Source: Deltaproteobacteria bacterium
GTDB lineage: Bacteria; Myxococcota_A; Polyangia; Polyangiales; Polyangiaceae
Direction: 5' to 3'
Length of the DNA: 64,000 bases
Assembly (NCBI GenBank): GCA_003235365.1
Contig: QJWJ01000209.1
Span: 1 to 64,000, forward strand
This document shows positions 18,759 through 27,349 of this stretch, one piece after another. How positions within the stretch are numbered: position 1 is the first letter of the stretch; each line of letters starts with the position of its first letter. The notes below the pieces were generated by a model that made no database searches, was not told the DNA's origin, and saw only the letters and a list, made by a program, of their open reading frames with translations. The position numbers and the translations under genes were made by a program.

Positions 18759-18898
18759 GCGAACGCTGATCATTTGTCTATTGTAGGGAAGCGTCGCTGA
18801 GCCGATGGGCGCCGAGGCACTCATTCCCGCTGGGATCCCATGAAATGGCCTTTCGACTTGCCCGCGGGGGCCAGCGAAGGATATTGGGGCGTCAGCTC

Positions 18899-19771
18899 AT
18901 GTCCGACTCCCCCGAACCGAAGAATATCGGCACTTTGTTGATCTCCTGCCCCGATCGGCGCGGAATCGTCGCCGCGCTGGCGCAGATTCTCCACGGACAC
19001 GGCGCGAACATCCTCAGTGCCGATCAACACCGCGACAGCAGTGCGGGACAGTTCTTCCAGCGAATCGTGTTCGACACGACAGAGCTGCTGACGGACCGGA
19101 TCAGCTTGGAACACGCCGTACTGGAGGCAGCCGATCGGTTCGACATGCAGGTCAGCCTTTCCTACGCCGACTACAAACCGCGGATCGCGATCTTCGTCTC
19201 CCAGTACGATCACTGCCTGTACGATCTTCTCTGGCGACATCAGAGCGGAGAGCTCAGGTGTGAGGTCCCCTTGGTCGTGAGTAATCACGAAACCTTGAGA
19301 CCGATCGCTAGACAGTTCGGAATTCAGTTTCAGCACGTGCCCATCACGCGGGAAACCAAGCTCGCTCAAGAGCAGAAGGAGCTGGAACTGCTGAGCGAGC
19401 ACAACGTCGACCTAGTGGTCTTGGCTCGCTACATGCAAATCCTCTCGCCCGAATTCACTGCGAAGTATCCGTATCGAGTGATCAACATTCATCACTCGTT
19501 TCTCCCTGCCTTCATCGGTGGCAAGCCCTACCATCAAGCGCACGAGCGGGGAGTAAAACTGATCGGAGCAACGGCGCACTACGCGACGGCGAATCTCGAC
19601 GAAGGACCGATCATCGAGCAAGACGTGATTCGCGCATCCCACAAGGACGACCCTGCAGACCTGGTTCGCAAGGGACGAGACGTCGAGCGAGCGGTGCTGG
19701 GACGCGCAGTCCGCTGGCACATCGAACAGCGCGTTTTGGTCTGGGGGAACAAGACAGTCGTCTTCGAGTGA
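18899..19771 (+). CDS. purU: formyltetrahydrofolate deformylase
   Basis: Hydrolyses 10-formyl-THF to THF and formate, supplying formate for PurT-dependent purine synthesis and balancing the one-carbon pool. Residues 8-90 form an ACT regulatory domain (LLISCPDRRGIVAAL), which senses glycine/methionine balance in E. coli. The C-terminal formyltransferase-fold catalytic domain carries INIHHSFLPAF with its catalytic His and GATAHYATANLDEGPIIEQD with the Asp. The ATG at 18899 gives 290 residues, near the usual 280. The leader contains alternative stem-loops. Confidence 0.95.
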   Translation: MSDSPEPKNIGTLLISCPDRRGIVAALAQILHGHGANILSADQHRDSSAGQFFQRIVFDTTELLTDRISLEHAVLEAADRFDMQVSLSYADYKPRIAIFVSQYDHCLYDLLWRHQSGELRCEVPLVVSNHETLRPIARQFGIQFQHVPITRETKLAQEQKELELLSEHNVDLVVLARYMQILSPEFTAKYPYRVINIHHSFLPAFIGGKPYHQAHERGVKLIGATAHYATANLDEGPIIEQDVIRASHKDDPADLVRKGRDVERAVLGRAVRWHIEQRVLVWGNKTVVFE

Positions 19772-19829
19772 GTTCACCGCCTCGATGCGGTTGACCCGGC
19801 AGGGGGCCGCGCCGACGTTTCCGCCGAGC

Positions 19830-20462
19830 TCAGTTCAGTCCACCGCTCTTCGAGCCTTTCTGCGGCGCCAGACCGAATCGAATCAACGCATCGGCCAGCA
19901 CGGCAGATCCGGTCCTCGCCCAACGTTCATAAATCCCCAACACCTCCGACTCGTCACGCAACGCCTCTGCTATCAACGAATCCGACACGTGCTGGAGAAG
20001 CGCCACGTAGCCAGCGAATCCATCCGCGAGTTCCTCGAAGACGATCGGGGTCTTACCGGCGTGACGTCGCAAGATGTCGGCAACGCCGCCATACGCCACC
20101 CTCCCCAAACCCGAAACGTAATCGAGGGGGAGCCCGCGATGTTCCAGGTAGTCGGAGTAGAAGCCGCTAATGAACAGCACATCGTCCCCGAGCGTACGCA
20201 GACGCTCGAATCGCTCTCCTCCTGAGGCGTGCATGGCTCGCGCCAACCGCACCCCAAATGGCTCGTCCACGTGATGCAACGTCGGGCGCCGAGCGTGGTC
20301 GGCGAGCAACGCAACCAGGTACACCTGCGAGTCCCGGCTCGTGGTCAGCCCTCGAGCCTCGACGGCGGTGCTGACTACATCGGAAAAGAACTCTTCCGCG
20401 GGGCAATCGATGTTGAGGCTACCTACGTCCGAAGAATCACTGCCAGTCATGGTGGAGACCAT
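19830..20462 (-). CDS. conserved-looking protein of unknown function
   Basis: A 210-residue soluble, mostly helical protein with balanced composition and clear codon bias. No signal peptide, membrane segment or catalytic motif is recognised. The segments LGDDVLFISGFYSDYLEHRG and YGGVADILRR look like conserved-core sequence. It is convergent with purU and divergent from the pterin dehydratase gene, which starts 253 bp away. Confidence 0.7.
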   Translation of the reverse strand: MVSTMTGSDSSDVGSLNIDCPAEEFFSDVVSTAVEARGLTTSRDSQVYLVALLADHARRPTLHHVDEPFGVRLARAMHASGGERFERLRTLGDDVLFISGFYSDYLEHRGLPLDYVSGLGRVAYGGVADILRRHAGKTPIVFEELADGFAGYVALLQHVSDSLIAEALRDESEVLGIYERWARTGSAVLADALIRFGLAPQKGSKSGGLN

Positions 20463-20714
20463 GGAATTGTTGCTCCCTGAGGTGCTTCGCGCAAGCGCGG
20501 CAAGCGTCAGACTCGTGCAACAACACGACGAAACACTTCGGTTTCACAGAGGAAATGCGCTGCCCCCGCTGACGACACCCAGCGCGGACATTCACGGTGT
20601 GAGCAGCGCGTGCGGTCCGATTGCTCTCGTCGCTCGAATCCACATCGGGTATGCTTGCGCCCCTTCTCGCGCAGTACCTGGCGCGATTACTCACGCTGAG
20701 CTCTGGGAGCCACG

Positions 20715-20999
20715 ATGCAGCCATACGACAACGCACAAATCGAGCAGGCTTTGCGAGAACTCGACGGCTGGCAGTGCGTCGGGAATCACTTGGCAAAGAC
20801 GTACACCTTTCCGAACTTCGTGCGCGCGTTCGGATGGATGGCAAGTGTTGCTCTTTGCGCGGAGCGCTTGAACCATCATCCCGACTGGAAGAACGTCTAC
20901 AACCGGGTGGAAGTACAACTCTCCACCCACGACGCAGGCGGATTGACGGAGTTGGACTTCAAGCTCGCCAAACAAATGGACGGCTTGTTCACCAGCTGA
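20715..20999 (+). CDS. phhB: pterin-4a-carbinolamine dehydratase
   Basis: A 94-residue protein of the PCD/DCoH family. It dehydrates 4a-hydroxytetrahydrobiopterin-type pterins, recycling cofactor after aromatic amino acid hydroxylation or repairing folate by-products. The active-site block NHHPDWKNVYNRVEVQLSTH contains the conserved E/N-HHP-x-W motif. Translation starts at ATG 20715 with GGGAG at 20705-20709. No phenylalanine hydroxylase gene is in the window, so its partner is unknown. Confidence 0.93.
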   Translation: MQPYDNAQIEQALRELDGWQCVGNHLAKTYTFPNFVRAFGWMASVALCAERLNHHPDWKNVYNRVEVQLSTHDAGGLTELDFKLAKQMDGLFTS

Positions 21000-21100
21000 A
21001 CACCCTTCCCAGCGCGAGTTCCGAGGGGCGCGCCCCCCTTCCACGAGTGGACGGCCGCGCGACGCCTGCTTGCACGTGCAAGCACCGCGCGCGCCTCAGG

Positions 21101-21595
21101 CTACTTCTTCAGGTCTTTCTGACGCTTCTTGAACTGCGCCTTGTTGTAGCTATCCACTTGTTTGGCGTATTCCGGCGTGAGGCCTGACGTCAGCTTGCGT
21201 GCGCGCTTGTCGTGTTTCTTCAGCGCGTCCTTGTCCCGCTCCTTGTCGTCGAGCTTGTCGTACTTCGCCCAGACGGCGGCCGCCTTGTCCATCGCCTTCT
21301 TTCCGGCCTCGGCCTCAGCCTTGGCCTTGTCCTCGATGGCCTTCTGAATGGCCGCTTCCTTGTCGAGGATGGCCTTGTCCAGAGCTTGGAGCTCGGGGCC
21401 GGCGCCACAAAGCTTGCCGGCGTGCTCGCGCCACTGACGGGCAAGCGCCATGTCCAGGAAATCGTCCTGCATCGCCTTGCGGGCAGTGCTGAGCGCTTCG
21501 TCACACTTCTGCTGGTCCTTGCAGCCCACCGCACCGGCGGCACAAATCCCGGCAATCAACAGGCCTATCGATACGCTTCGCTCAATCGCTTGCAT
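21101..21595 (-). CDS. small lipoprotein with Lys/Ala-rich helical body
   Basis: A 164-residue protein starting at ATG 21595 with a hydrophobic signal (SIGLLIAGICAAGA) and lipobox AVGC. The mature part is strongly charged, with long Ala/Lys/Glu/Asp helices suggesting a coiled coil in the periplasm or under the outer membrane. Cysteines after the lipidated one (QKCDEAL, GKLCGAG) could form a disulphide. Function unknown. Confidence 0.78.
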   Translation of the reverse strand: MQAIERSVSIGLLIAGICAAGAVGCKDQQKCDEALSTARKAMQDDFLDMALARQWREHAGKLCGAGPELQALDKAILDKEAAIQKAIEDKAKAEAEAGKKAMDKAAAVWAKYDKLDDKERDKDALKKHDKRARKLTSGLTPEYAKQVDSYNKAQFKKRQKDLKK

Positions 21596-22272
21596 GCTAC
21601 GTCGTTCCCTCGTCGTCGTGGGGACACTCGATGTCCAGGCCCTGTATAGCACCAGCACGCGCAAGTGCGCGATACCCCAACCAAAGCCAGGGCGTCGACA
21701 GCTGACCACGGCATCGGGCTCGCCCCGCGCCCCTGCCCCCACCCCCTCTCACCTCCAGCGTCGGACCGCGCCGGCAGTCCGCTTGGATTTCGGGCACCTC
21801 GCACCCCCCGGAAGGTCGCCCGTGAAGCCGAGCGCACTTCCTCCTACCCGGCCATCGGGTAGCCCTCACCGAGGATGGCTCACGGCCAGCGGCGACTGCA
21901 GGCGCCCCGTCCGCGGGGCCCGACCGCCTGAAGAGAGGTCACAGAGTGGCAGACGCGCGAGCAATCGAGCCGACGAACGAAACGTGCTCGAGTCGGATCG
22001 TTCCCAGGGTCGAGCCACGCACGACTCGACGCGCAGGGCGTGTGATTAACTACAAGCCGCAACTCAGAAACGACCGAAAGCGGCATCCTGCATCAGGCTG
22101 GCGGAGGTCCCAGCGCCGACCGTGGAAGTCGCGTTCGAACCGAGCCGTGTGCGAGAGGGCCACGCGAAACTCGACCACCCGTCGCCGGTACCGATTTGAG
22201 GGCGATCATTGCCCATCCCATTGACCGGATCACGATGCACCGCCGGCGTGCCAACGGTGCTATGCAGCACGG
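21596..22272. other. 677-bp interval without a recognised gene
   Basis: No coding frame here has a signal, ribosome site or recognisable family. Two GC-rich stem-loops stand close together: CTACCCG-GCCAT-CGGGTAG (21844-21862) and GCCCCG-TCCG-CGGGGC (21904-21919). The loop of the first can instead pair GCCATC with GATGGC at 21874-21879. It may carry the promoters of the divergent lipoprotein and PNPOx-like genes, or a structured RNA; RNase P, SRP RNA and tmRNA consensus sequences were not found. Confidence 0.5.
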
Positions 22273-22836
22273 ATGGGCAAGCCGTACGCCGAACTCGACG
22301 AGCATCTCCAAGACTTCATCCGCGCTCAGCGCCTGTTCTTCGTTGCCACCGCGCCGTCTGGTTCGGAGGGCCACGTCAACGTTTCCCCCAAGGGACTGGA
22401 CTGTCTGGCGATCTGGGGTCCGCACACGGTGGGCTACGCGGATTTCGTGGGGAGCGGCGCCGAGACGATCGCCCACCTGCGCGAGAACCAGCGGATCTGC
22501 ATGATGTTCTGCGCCTTCGAGGGTTCACCGAAGATCCTGCGTCTACACGGACGAGGGGAAGTGATCGAGCCATCGGACCGCGAATTCGAGGAACTGGCCC
22601 AGAGCTTCCGTGCAAGCGATCTGCCGCCACTTCGGTCCATCATTCGCGTGAGCATCAGCCGAATCCACGACGCGTGCGGGTTCTCCGTGCCTCGCTACAG
22701 CTTCGAGGGCGACCGGCGCCAACTGCACGACTTCTGCGAGCGAAAAGGTGCCGACGGGCTGCAAGAGTATCAGCTGGACAAGAACAGCCGGAGTATCGAC
22801 GGGCTGCCCGCCCTACGTTGGACCGAGCGCGATTGA
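22273..22836 (+). CDS. pyridoxamine 5'-phosphate oxidase-fold protein
   Basis: A 187-residue split-barrel flavin-binding protein of the PNPOx-like family. FFVATAPSGSEGHVNVSPKGLDCLAIWG at the N-terminus matches the FMN-binding strand pair seen in general-stress and predicted flavin-nucleotide-binding proteins. The true pyridoxamine oxidase signature is not evident, so a role in vitamin B6 synthesis should not be assumed. uvrA follows 54 bp downstream on the same strand. Confidence 0.82.
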   Translation: MGKPYAELDEHLQDFIRAQRLFFVATAPSGSEGHVNVSPKGLDCLAIWGPHTVGYADFVGSGAETIAHLRENQRICMMFCAFEGSPKILRLHGRGEVIEPSDREFEELAQSFRASDLPPLRSIIRVSISRIHDACGFSVPRYSFEGDRRQLHDFCERKGADGLQEYQLDKNSRSIDGLPALRWTERD

Positions 22837-22890
22837 CACGAGGCCACAGCCAGCCTCAGGTTCTGCTCCGATTGCAGCCAGACGAAGACC

Positions 22891-25872
22891 ATGAAGAACG
22901 ACTTGGAACTGGACCACATCCTGATCACCGGAGCGTGCGAGCACAATCTGTCCAACGTCGACGTACGCATTCCCAAGAAACGGCTCGTGGTGATCACGGG
23001 TGTGTCGGGGTCAGGCAAGTCGAGCCTCGCCTTCGACACGTTGTATGCTGAAGGACAACGCCGCTACGTCGAGTCGTTGTCCGCGTATGCGCGGCAGTTT
23101 CTCGGGCAAATGGACAAGCCTCACTACGAGACGATTCGCGGCCTGGCACCGACCATCTCGATTGAACAGAAGACGACCGGTACCAATCCACGCTCGACGG
23201 TCGGCACGATCACCGAGGTATCCGACTACCTGCGTGTGCTGTTCGCTCGAGTTGGCAAACAGCACTGCCACCAGTGCGACAAGCCCGTCCGAGGGCAATC
23301 GGCAGAGCAAATCGTACGCGAATTGTCGATGTTGCCCGAGGGAAGCCGACTGCTGCTTCTCGTGCGATTGTTGGAGAACCGCAAAGGCGAGCATCGAGAA
23401 CTGCTCGAAGAGTGCCGCAGGGATGGCCTGATCCGCCTACGGATCGACGGCGAGGTGGTACGCAGCGAGGACGTCGTCGCGCTCGACAAGCGCCGCAAAC
23501 ATACCGTCGATGCCGTCCTCGACCGCGTGGTCGTCGGCTCCACCGAACGCCAACGCCTCACCGACTCCGTCGAAGCGGCGCTACGCCGCGGTAAGGGTGT
23601 GCTTTGGGTGCATGACGAACGAACCGACGAGGAGCGCGTCTATTCTCAGCATCTGGCTTGCGATGCTTGCGGGATCTCGTTTCCGGAGCTGACTCCGCAA
23701 GGCTTCAGTTTCAACAGTCCTCAAGGCATGTGTTCGGCTTGCAACGGCTTGGGTACACGCGTCGAAATCGATCCGCGCCTGGTAGTCCCGGACGAGTCGC
23801 TGAGCATCGACGGCGGCGCGATCGCACCCTGGGGCGAAGACGTGTCGGAGAAGACGACCTGGGACTTCCGCAGCCAGATCCTCGAAAAGCTCGGGATCGA
23901 CACGAGCAAGCCCTTCAAGAAGCTACCGGCAAAACAACGTCAGCAGTTGCTGTGGGGCACCGGCGAAACCAAGTACGAGGTGACGTGGAAGGCCAAGAGT
24001 GGCAAGGGACAATTCCAGGTCAGCTGGGAAGGCATCGTGCCTCGCTTGATGCGGCGCTTCCGCCAAACAGCCAGTGAGCGCTCCCGTCAGTGGTACTCCC
24101 AATTCATGGCAGACGCGGCGTGCTCCGAATGCCGCGGCAGCCGCTTGCGCCCGGAGAGCGCCGCCGTCCGAATCGAGGGCAAATCGATCGTGGACGTCTC
24201 GTCGATGACCGTCGCTGACGCGCACGCGCTGTTCGACTCGATGCAGCTCGCCGGCAACGACGGCGAAATCGCAAAGGAGATCATCAAGGAACTCGAGAGT
24301 CGACTCGGTTTTCTGGTGGCGGTCGGCCTGGATTATCTCTCTCTAGACCGAGCTGGCCCCACGCTTTCGGGCGGTGAGGCCCAGCGCATTCGCCTCGCAA
24401 GCCAGGTGGGTTCGGAGTTGACCGGCGTCATCTACGTCCTGGACGAGCCGTCCATCGGACTGCACCAGCGGGATAACACCAGGCTGCTGCAGACGCTTTG
24501 CAGAATGCGTGACATCGGCAACACGGTCGTGTGCGTCGAGCACGACGAAGAGACCATCCGCACCGCGGACTACGTCATCGACTTCGGGCCGGGTGCGGGG
24601 ATCCGCGGTGGCAAGGTGATGTACTCGGGCACGCCGAAAGGGCTGCTTTCCTGCAAGGATAGCCTCACGGGGGCGTACTTGAGCGGCACCAGACGCATCG
24701 ATCGCCGGCCACTGCGTGAGCCCAGTGGCTGGCTCGAGGTCGCGGGTGCTCGCGAGAACAACCTGAAGGACATCGACGTGAGCTTCCCTCTGGGGGTGCT
24801 CGTCGCGGTGACGGGCGTGTCGGGAGCTGGCAAGTCTACGCTCGTCAACGACGTGCTCGGACCGGCTCTGGCCAGGAAACTCAACGGTTCGAGCGAACGC
24901 GTCGGCGCCCACGACAAGATCACGGGGCTCGAACGAGTCGATCGAATCATCGAAATCGACCAACGCGCGATCGGCCGCACCCCGCGTAGCAACCCCGTAA
25001 CCTACATCAAGGTGTTCGACGACATTCGGCGATTCTTCGCGGCGCTGCCCGAAGCGAAAACGCGCGGCTACGAACCGGGCCGCTTTTCCTTCAACGTCAA
25101 GGGCGGTCGCTGTGAGCACTGCGAGGGCGACGGCGTTCGAAGGATCGAAATGCACTTCCTGTCCGACGTGTACGTCCGCTGCGAGCAATGCCAAGGGCGC
25201 CGCTACAACGCCGCCACCTTGGAGGTCAACTACAAGGGGCACAGCATCGCCGACGTGCTCGACATGACCGTGCGTGAAGCACTGGAGTTGTTCAACGCGC
25301 ACCCGAGCATCTCCAAGCCACTGCAGTTGCTCGACCAAGTCGGATTGGACTACGTTCACCTCGGGCAGCCCTCCCCCACGCTCTCGGGTGGCGAAGCACA
25401 ACGCATCAAGCTGGCCCGCGAGCTTTCGAAACGCGACACGGGCCGCACGTTCTACATCCTGGACGAACCAACGACTGGGTTGCACTTCGAAGACATCCGC
25501 AAGCTACTCGAAGTGCTGCACCGACTGGTCGACGCGGGCAATACGGTGCTGGTGATCGAGCACAACCTGGACGTGATCAAGTGCGCCGATCACATCGTCG
25601 ACCTCGGCCCGGAAGGTGGCCCCCGTGGCGGTCGTCTCATCGCCACAGGAACGCCGGAAGCGGTGGCCAAGGTCAAGGCGTCGTTTACCGGCCAGTACCT
25701 CGCTGCCGCTCTGGCGTCGACGTCCATCGATGGTGAACCGCGAAGCGACGGTCTCTCTTCCAAAAGCCCGAGAACGAACGGGCGCAAGACTCCGCGACGC
25801 AAGGCTGCAACCCCGGCGAGTTCCCGGCGCAGCAAGCAACCCAATCGAGCTACGCCCCGCCGCACGGGCTGA
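22891..25872 (+). CDS. uvrA: excinuclease ABC subunit A
   Basis: DNA-damage recognition ATPase of nucleotide-excision repair; with UvrB it scans DNA and loads UvrB at lesions. Two ABC modules are present: Walker A motifs GVSGSGKSS and GVSGAGKST, signature LSGGEAQRI twice, and Walker B YVLDEPSIGLH and YILDEPTTGLH. Zinc modules include HCHQC-type and CEHCEGDG...CEQCQG cysteines. At 993 residues it is about 50 longer than E. coli UvrA, because of a Lys/Arg/Ser/Pro-rich C-terminal tail after about residue 945. Confidence 0.98.
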   Translation: MKNDLELDHILITGACEHNLSNVDVRIPKKRLVVITGVSGSGKSSLAFDTLYAEGQRRYVESLSAYARQFLGQMDKPHYETIRGLAPTISIEQKTTGTNPRSTVGTITEVSDYLRVLFARVGKQHCHQCDKPVRGQSAEQIVRELSMLPEGSRLLLLVRLLENRKGEHRELLEECRRDGLIRLRIDGEVVRSEDVVALDKRRKHTVDAVLDRVVVGSTERQRLTDSVEAALRRGKGVLWVHDERTDEERVYSQHLACDACGISFPELTPQGFSFNSPQGMCSACNGLGTRVEIDPRLVVPDESLSIDGGAIAPWGEDVSEKTTWDFRSQILEKLGIDTSKPFKKLPAKQRQQLLWGTGETKYEVTWKAKSGKGQFQVSWEGIVPRLMRRFRQTASERSRQWYSQFMADAACSECRGSRLRPESAAVRIEGKSIVDVSSMTVADAHALFDSMQLAGNDGEIAKEIIKELESRLGFLVAVGLDYLSLDRAGPTLSGGEAQRIRLASQVGSELTGVIYVLDEPSIGLHQRDNTRLLQTLCRMRDIGNTVVCVEHDEETIRTADYVIDFGPGAGIRGGKVMYSGTPKGLLSCKDSLTGAYLSGTRRIDRRPLREPSGWLEVAGARENNLKDIDVSFPLGVLVAVTGVSGAGKSTLVNDVLGPALARKLNGSSERVGAHDKITGLERVDRIIEIDQRAIGRTPRSNPVTYIKVFDDIRRFFAALPEAKTRGYEPGRFSFNVKGGRCEHCEGDGVRRIEMHFLSDVYVRCEQCQGRRYNAATLEVNYKGHSIADVLDMTVREALELFNAHPSISKPLQLLDQVGLDYVHLGQPSPTLSGGEAQRIKLARELSKRDTGRTFYILDEPTTGLHFEDIRKLLEVLHRLVDAGNTVLVIEHNLDVIKCADHIVDLGPEGGPRGGRLIATGTPEAVAKVKASFTGQYLAAALASTSIDGEPRSDGLSSKSPRTNGRKTPRRKAATPASSRRSKQPNRATPRRTG

Positions 25873-26092
25873 GCGCCGGCACAGCACCCCGTGCACCTGA
25901 AACGCTGGGCGACGCGGGGCGCACATGCGCCTTCATCCAATCACCCCTCGGGCGTTTCGCCGGAACAGCTGGCCCCGTACGCCGCCGGGACACGTCGCTC
26001 GCGAGTTCCCCGTACAAGGCGCGTTTTCGAAGCTGATCGCCGGCATTTGTGGCAAACCGAAGGGTGTTGGCCGAGCGCCACCAGTGCCCGCC

Positions 26093-27343
26093 ATGTCATC
26101 CGCGTTCTCCAGAGTCGATGGACTAGCGATTCGTCTGCAACGGTTAGCCGAAGCCGCCGCAGACTTCTGGATGCGGTGTGGCCCCGACGAACAGTTTGGT
26201 GGCTTTCACGGCACGTTGGATGTGAACGGGCGACCGATGCCGCCCGACACCAAGAGCGTGATCCAGCAGAGCCGCCACCTTTGGGCAATGTCGACGTGGT
26301 ACCGACACGGCGCGGCGTGCCCACGTGCCCGCGCGTTGGCAGACGACCTTTATCAACTATTGATGAACAGATTCTACGATGAGAACTGCCACGAGTTCGC
26401 CTTTTCCGTCTCTCGCGACGGAAATGTCGTCGACGAAAGCAAAGTACTCTACGCCCAAGCCTTCGCCATCTACGGCCTCAGTGAATACGCTCGCTGCTTC
26501 GACGTGAGCGAAGCGGCAGGAACGGCCATCGCGGTATTCCATGCCATCGACGATAGAGCTCACGACTCACGTTTCGGCGGATACGACCAACGCGACGACG
26601 CCCCGTGGATGGCAAAAGGTTCACAGAAGGAAACGAACACTCACATTCACCTGCTCGAAGCATACACGACGCTGTTCGAGGTGACAGCTGATGCACGAGT
26701 CGGGTGCCGGTTGCGCGAACTGGCCGACGTGATCACGTCCAAGATCATTCAACCGGCGGGCTACGCTCACAAGGATTTCACCCTGAACTGGACTCCCGTC
26801 GGGCCGGCGACCGTCAGCTACGGGCACGACATCGAAACGTTCTGGCTGCTCGGCGAGACGGCGCGCGCGCTGGGCAACGCGGACGCGCCATCAATCATGA
26901 ACGCGGCTGAGGTACTCGCCCGCAATTCCGCCGAGTGGGGGTTCGATGGCGAACAGGGGGGCTACTTCGAAGAAGGTCCGCTCGGTGGAATGCCAAACCG
27001 ACGAGAGAAAGTCTGGTGGGTTCAAGCCGAAGCCATCGCCGGCCTGTTCCGGTTGTTTCAACGCACCGGCGAGGAGCGATACCTAGACCGTCTCGAAGCA
27101 ACCCTACGCTTCGTCGAGACACGTCAGCTCAACGCCGCAGCCGGCGAATGGTTCTGGGGGCTGCTCGAAGACGCAACCCTCGGGCCCAAAGGCCCCACGA
27201 TGGGCGAAGCCTGGAAGACGGGCTACCACACGCTGCGAGCCTTGACCTACACACAGCGCTGGATGCGCGATTGGCAGAAGACGACTGCCAGCGATCAAGG
27301 CGCGGACGGCCCGCCACCAGTCGCTTCCGACCTCTCGGGGTAG
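26093..27343 (+). CDS. AGE-family epimerase, cellobiose 2-epimerase-like
   Basis: A 416-residue (alpha/alpha)6-barrel enzyme of the N-acylglucosamine 2-epimerase superfamily. The motifs NTHIHLLEAYT, YGHDIETFWLL and KVWWVQAEA match cellobiose 2-epimerases more closely than the GlcNAc epimerases; their His residues act as general acid and base in epimerising the reducing-end glucose. No signal peptide is seen from ATG 26093. It ends 6 bp from the convergent S1 gene. The substrate may be cellobiose, mannobiose or another oligosaccharide. Confidence 0.78.
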   Translation: MSSAFSRVDGLAIRLQRLAEAAADFWMRCGPDEQFGGFHGTLDVNGRPMPPDTKSVIQQSRHLWAMSTWYRHGAACPRARALADDLYQLLMNRFYDENCHEFAFSVSRDGNVVDESKVLYAQAFAIYGLSEYARCFDVSEAAGTAIAVFHAIDDRAHDSRFGGYDQRDDAPWMAKGSQKETNTHIHLLEAYTTLFEVTADARVGCRLRELADVITSKIIQPAGYAHKDFTLNWTPVGPATVSYGHDIETFWLLGETARALGNADAPSIMNAAEVLARNSAEWGFDGEQGGYFEEGPLGGMPNRREKVWWVQAEAIAGLFRLFQRTGEERYLDRLEATLRFVETRQLNAAAGEWFWGLLEDATLGPKGPTMGEAWKTGYHTLRALTYTQRWMRDWQKTTASDQGADGPPPVASDLSG

Positions 27344-27349
27344 GCCCGC

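Larger units (their letters stand above)
17597..18898. other. 1.3-kb interval without a convincing gene
   Basis: Frames here are short, Arg/Ser-rich and lack ribosome sites. The interval does hold several inverted repeats: GTTCAGT/ACTGAAC (17790-17796 with 17813-17819) in an AT-richer patch that may carry the promoter of the minus-strand GNAT gene; CTCAGTCG/CGACTGAG (18590-18616); CTCTGC/GCAGAG (18700-18720); and two overlapping hairpins at 18724-18758. The weak minus-strand frame at 18229-18516 is discussed among the rejected items. Confidence 0.6.

Noticed and set aside
21700-21960. minus-strand similarity to RNase P RNA (GGAGGAAGT-type stretch)
   Set aside because: The conserved GAGGAAAGTCCGGGCTCC block and the downstream ACAGAA elements are missing.
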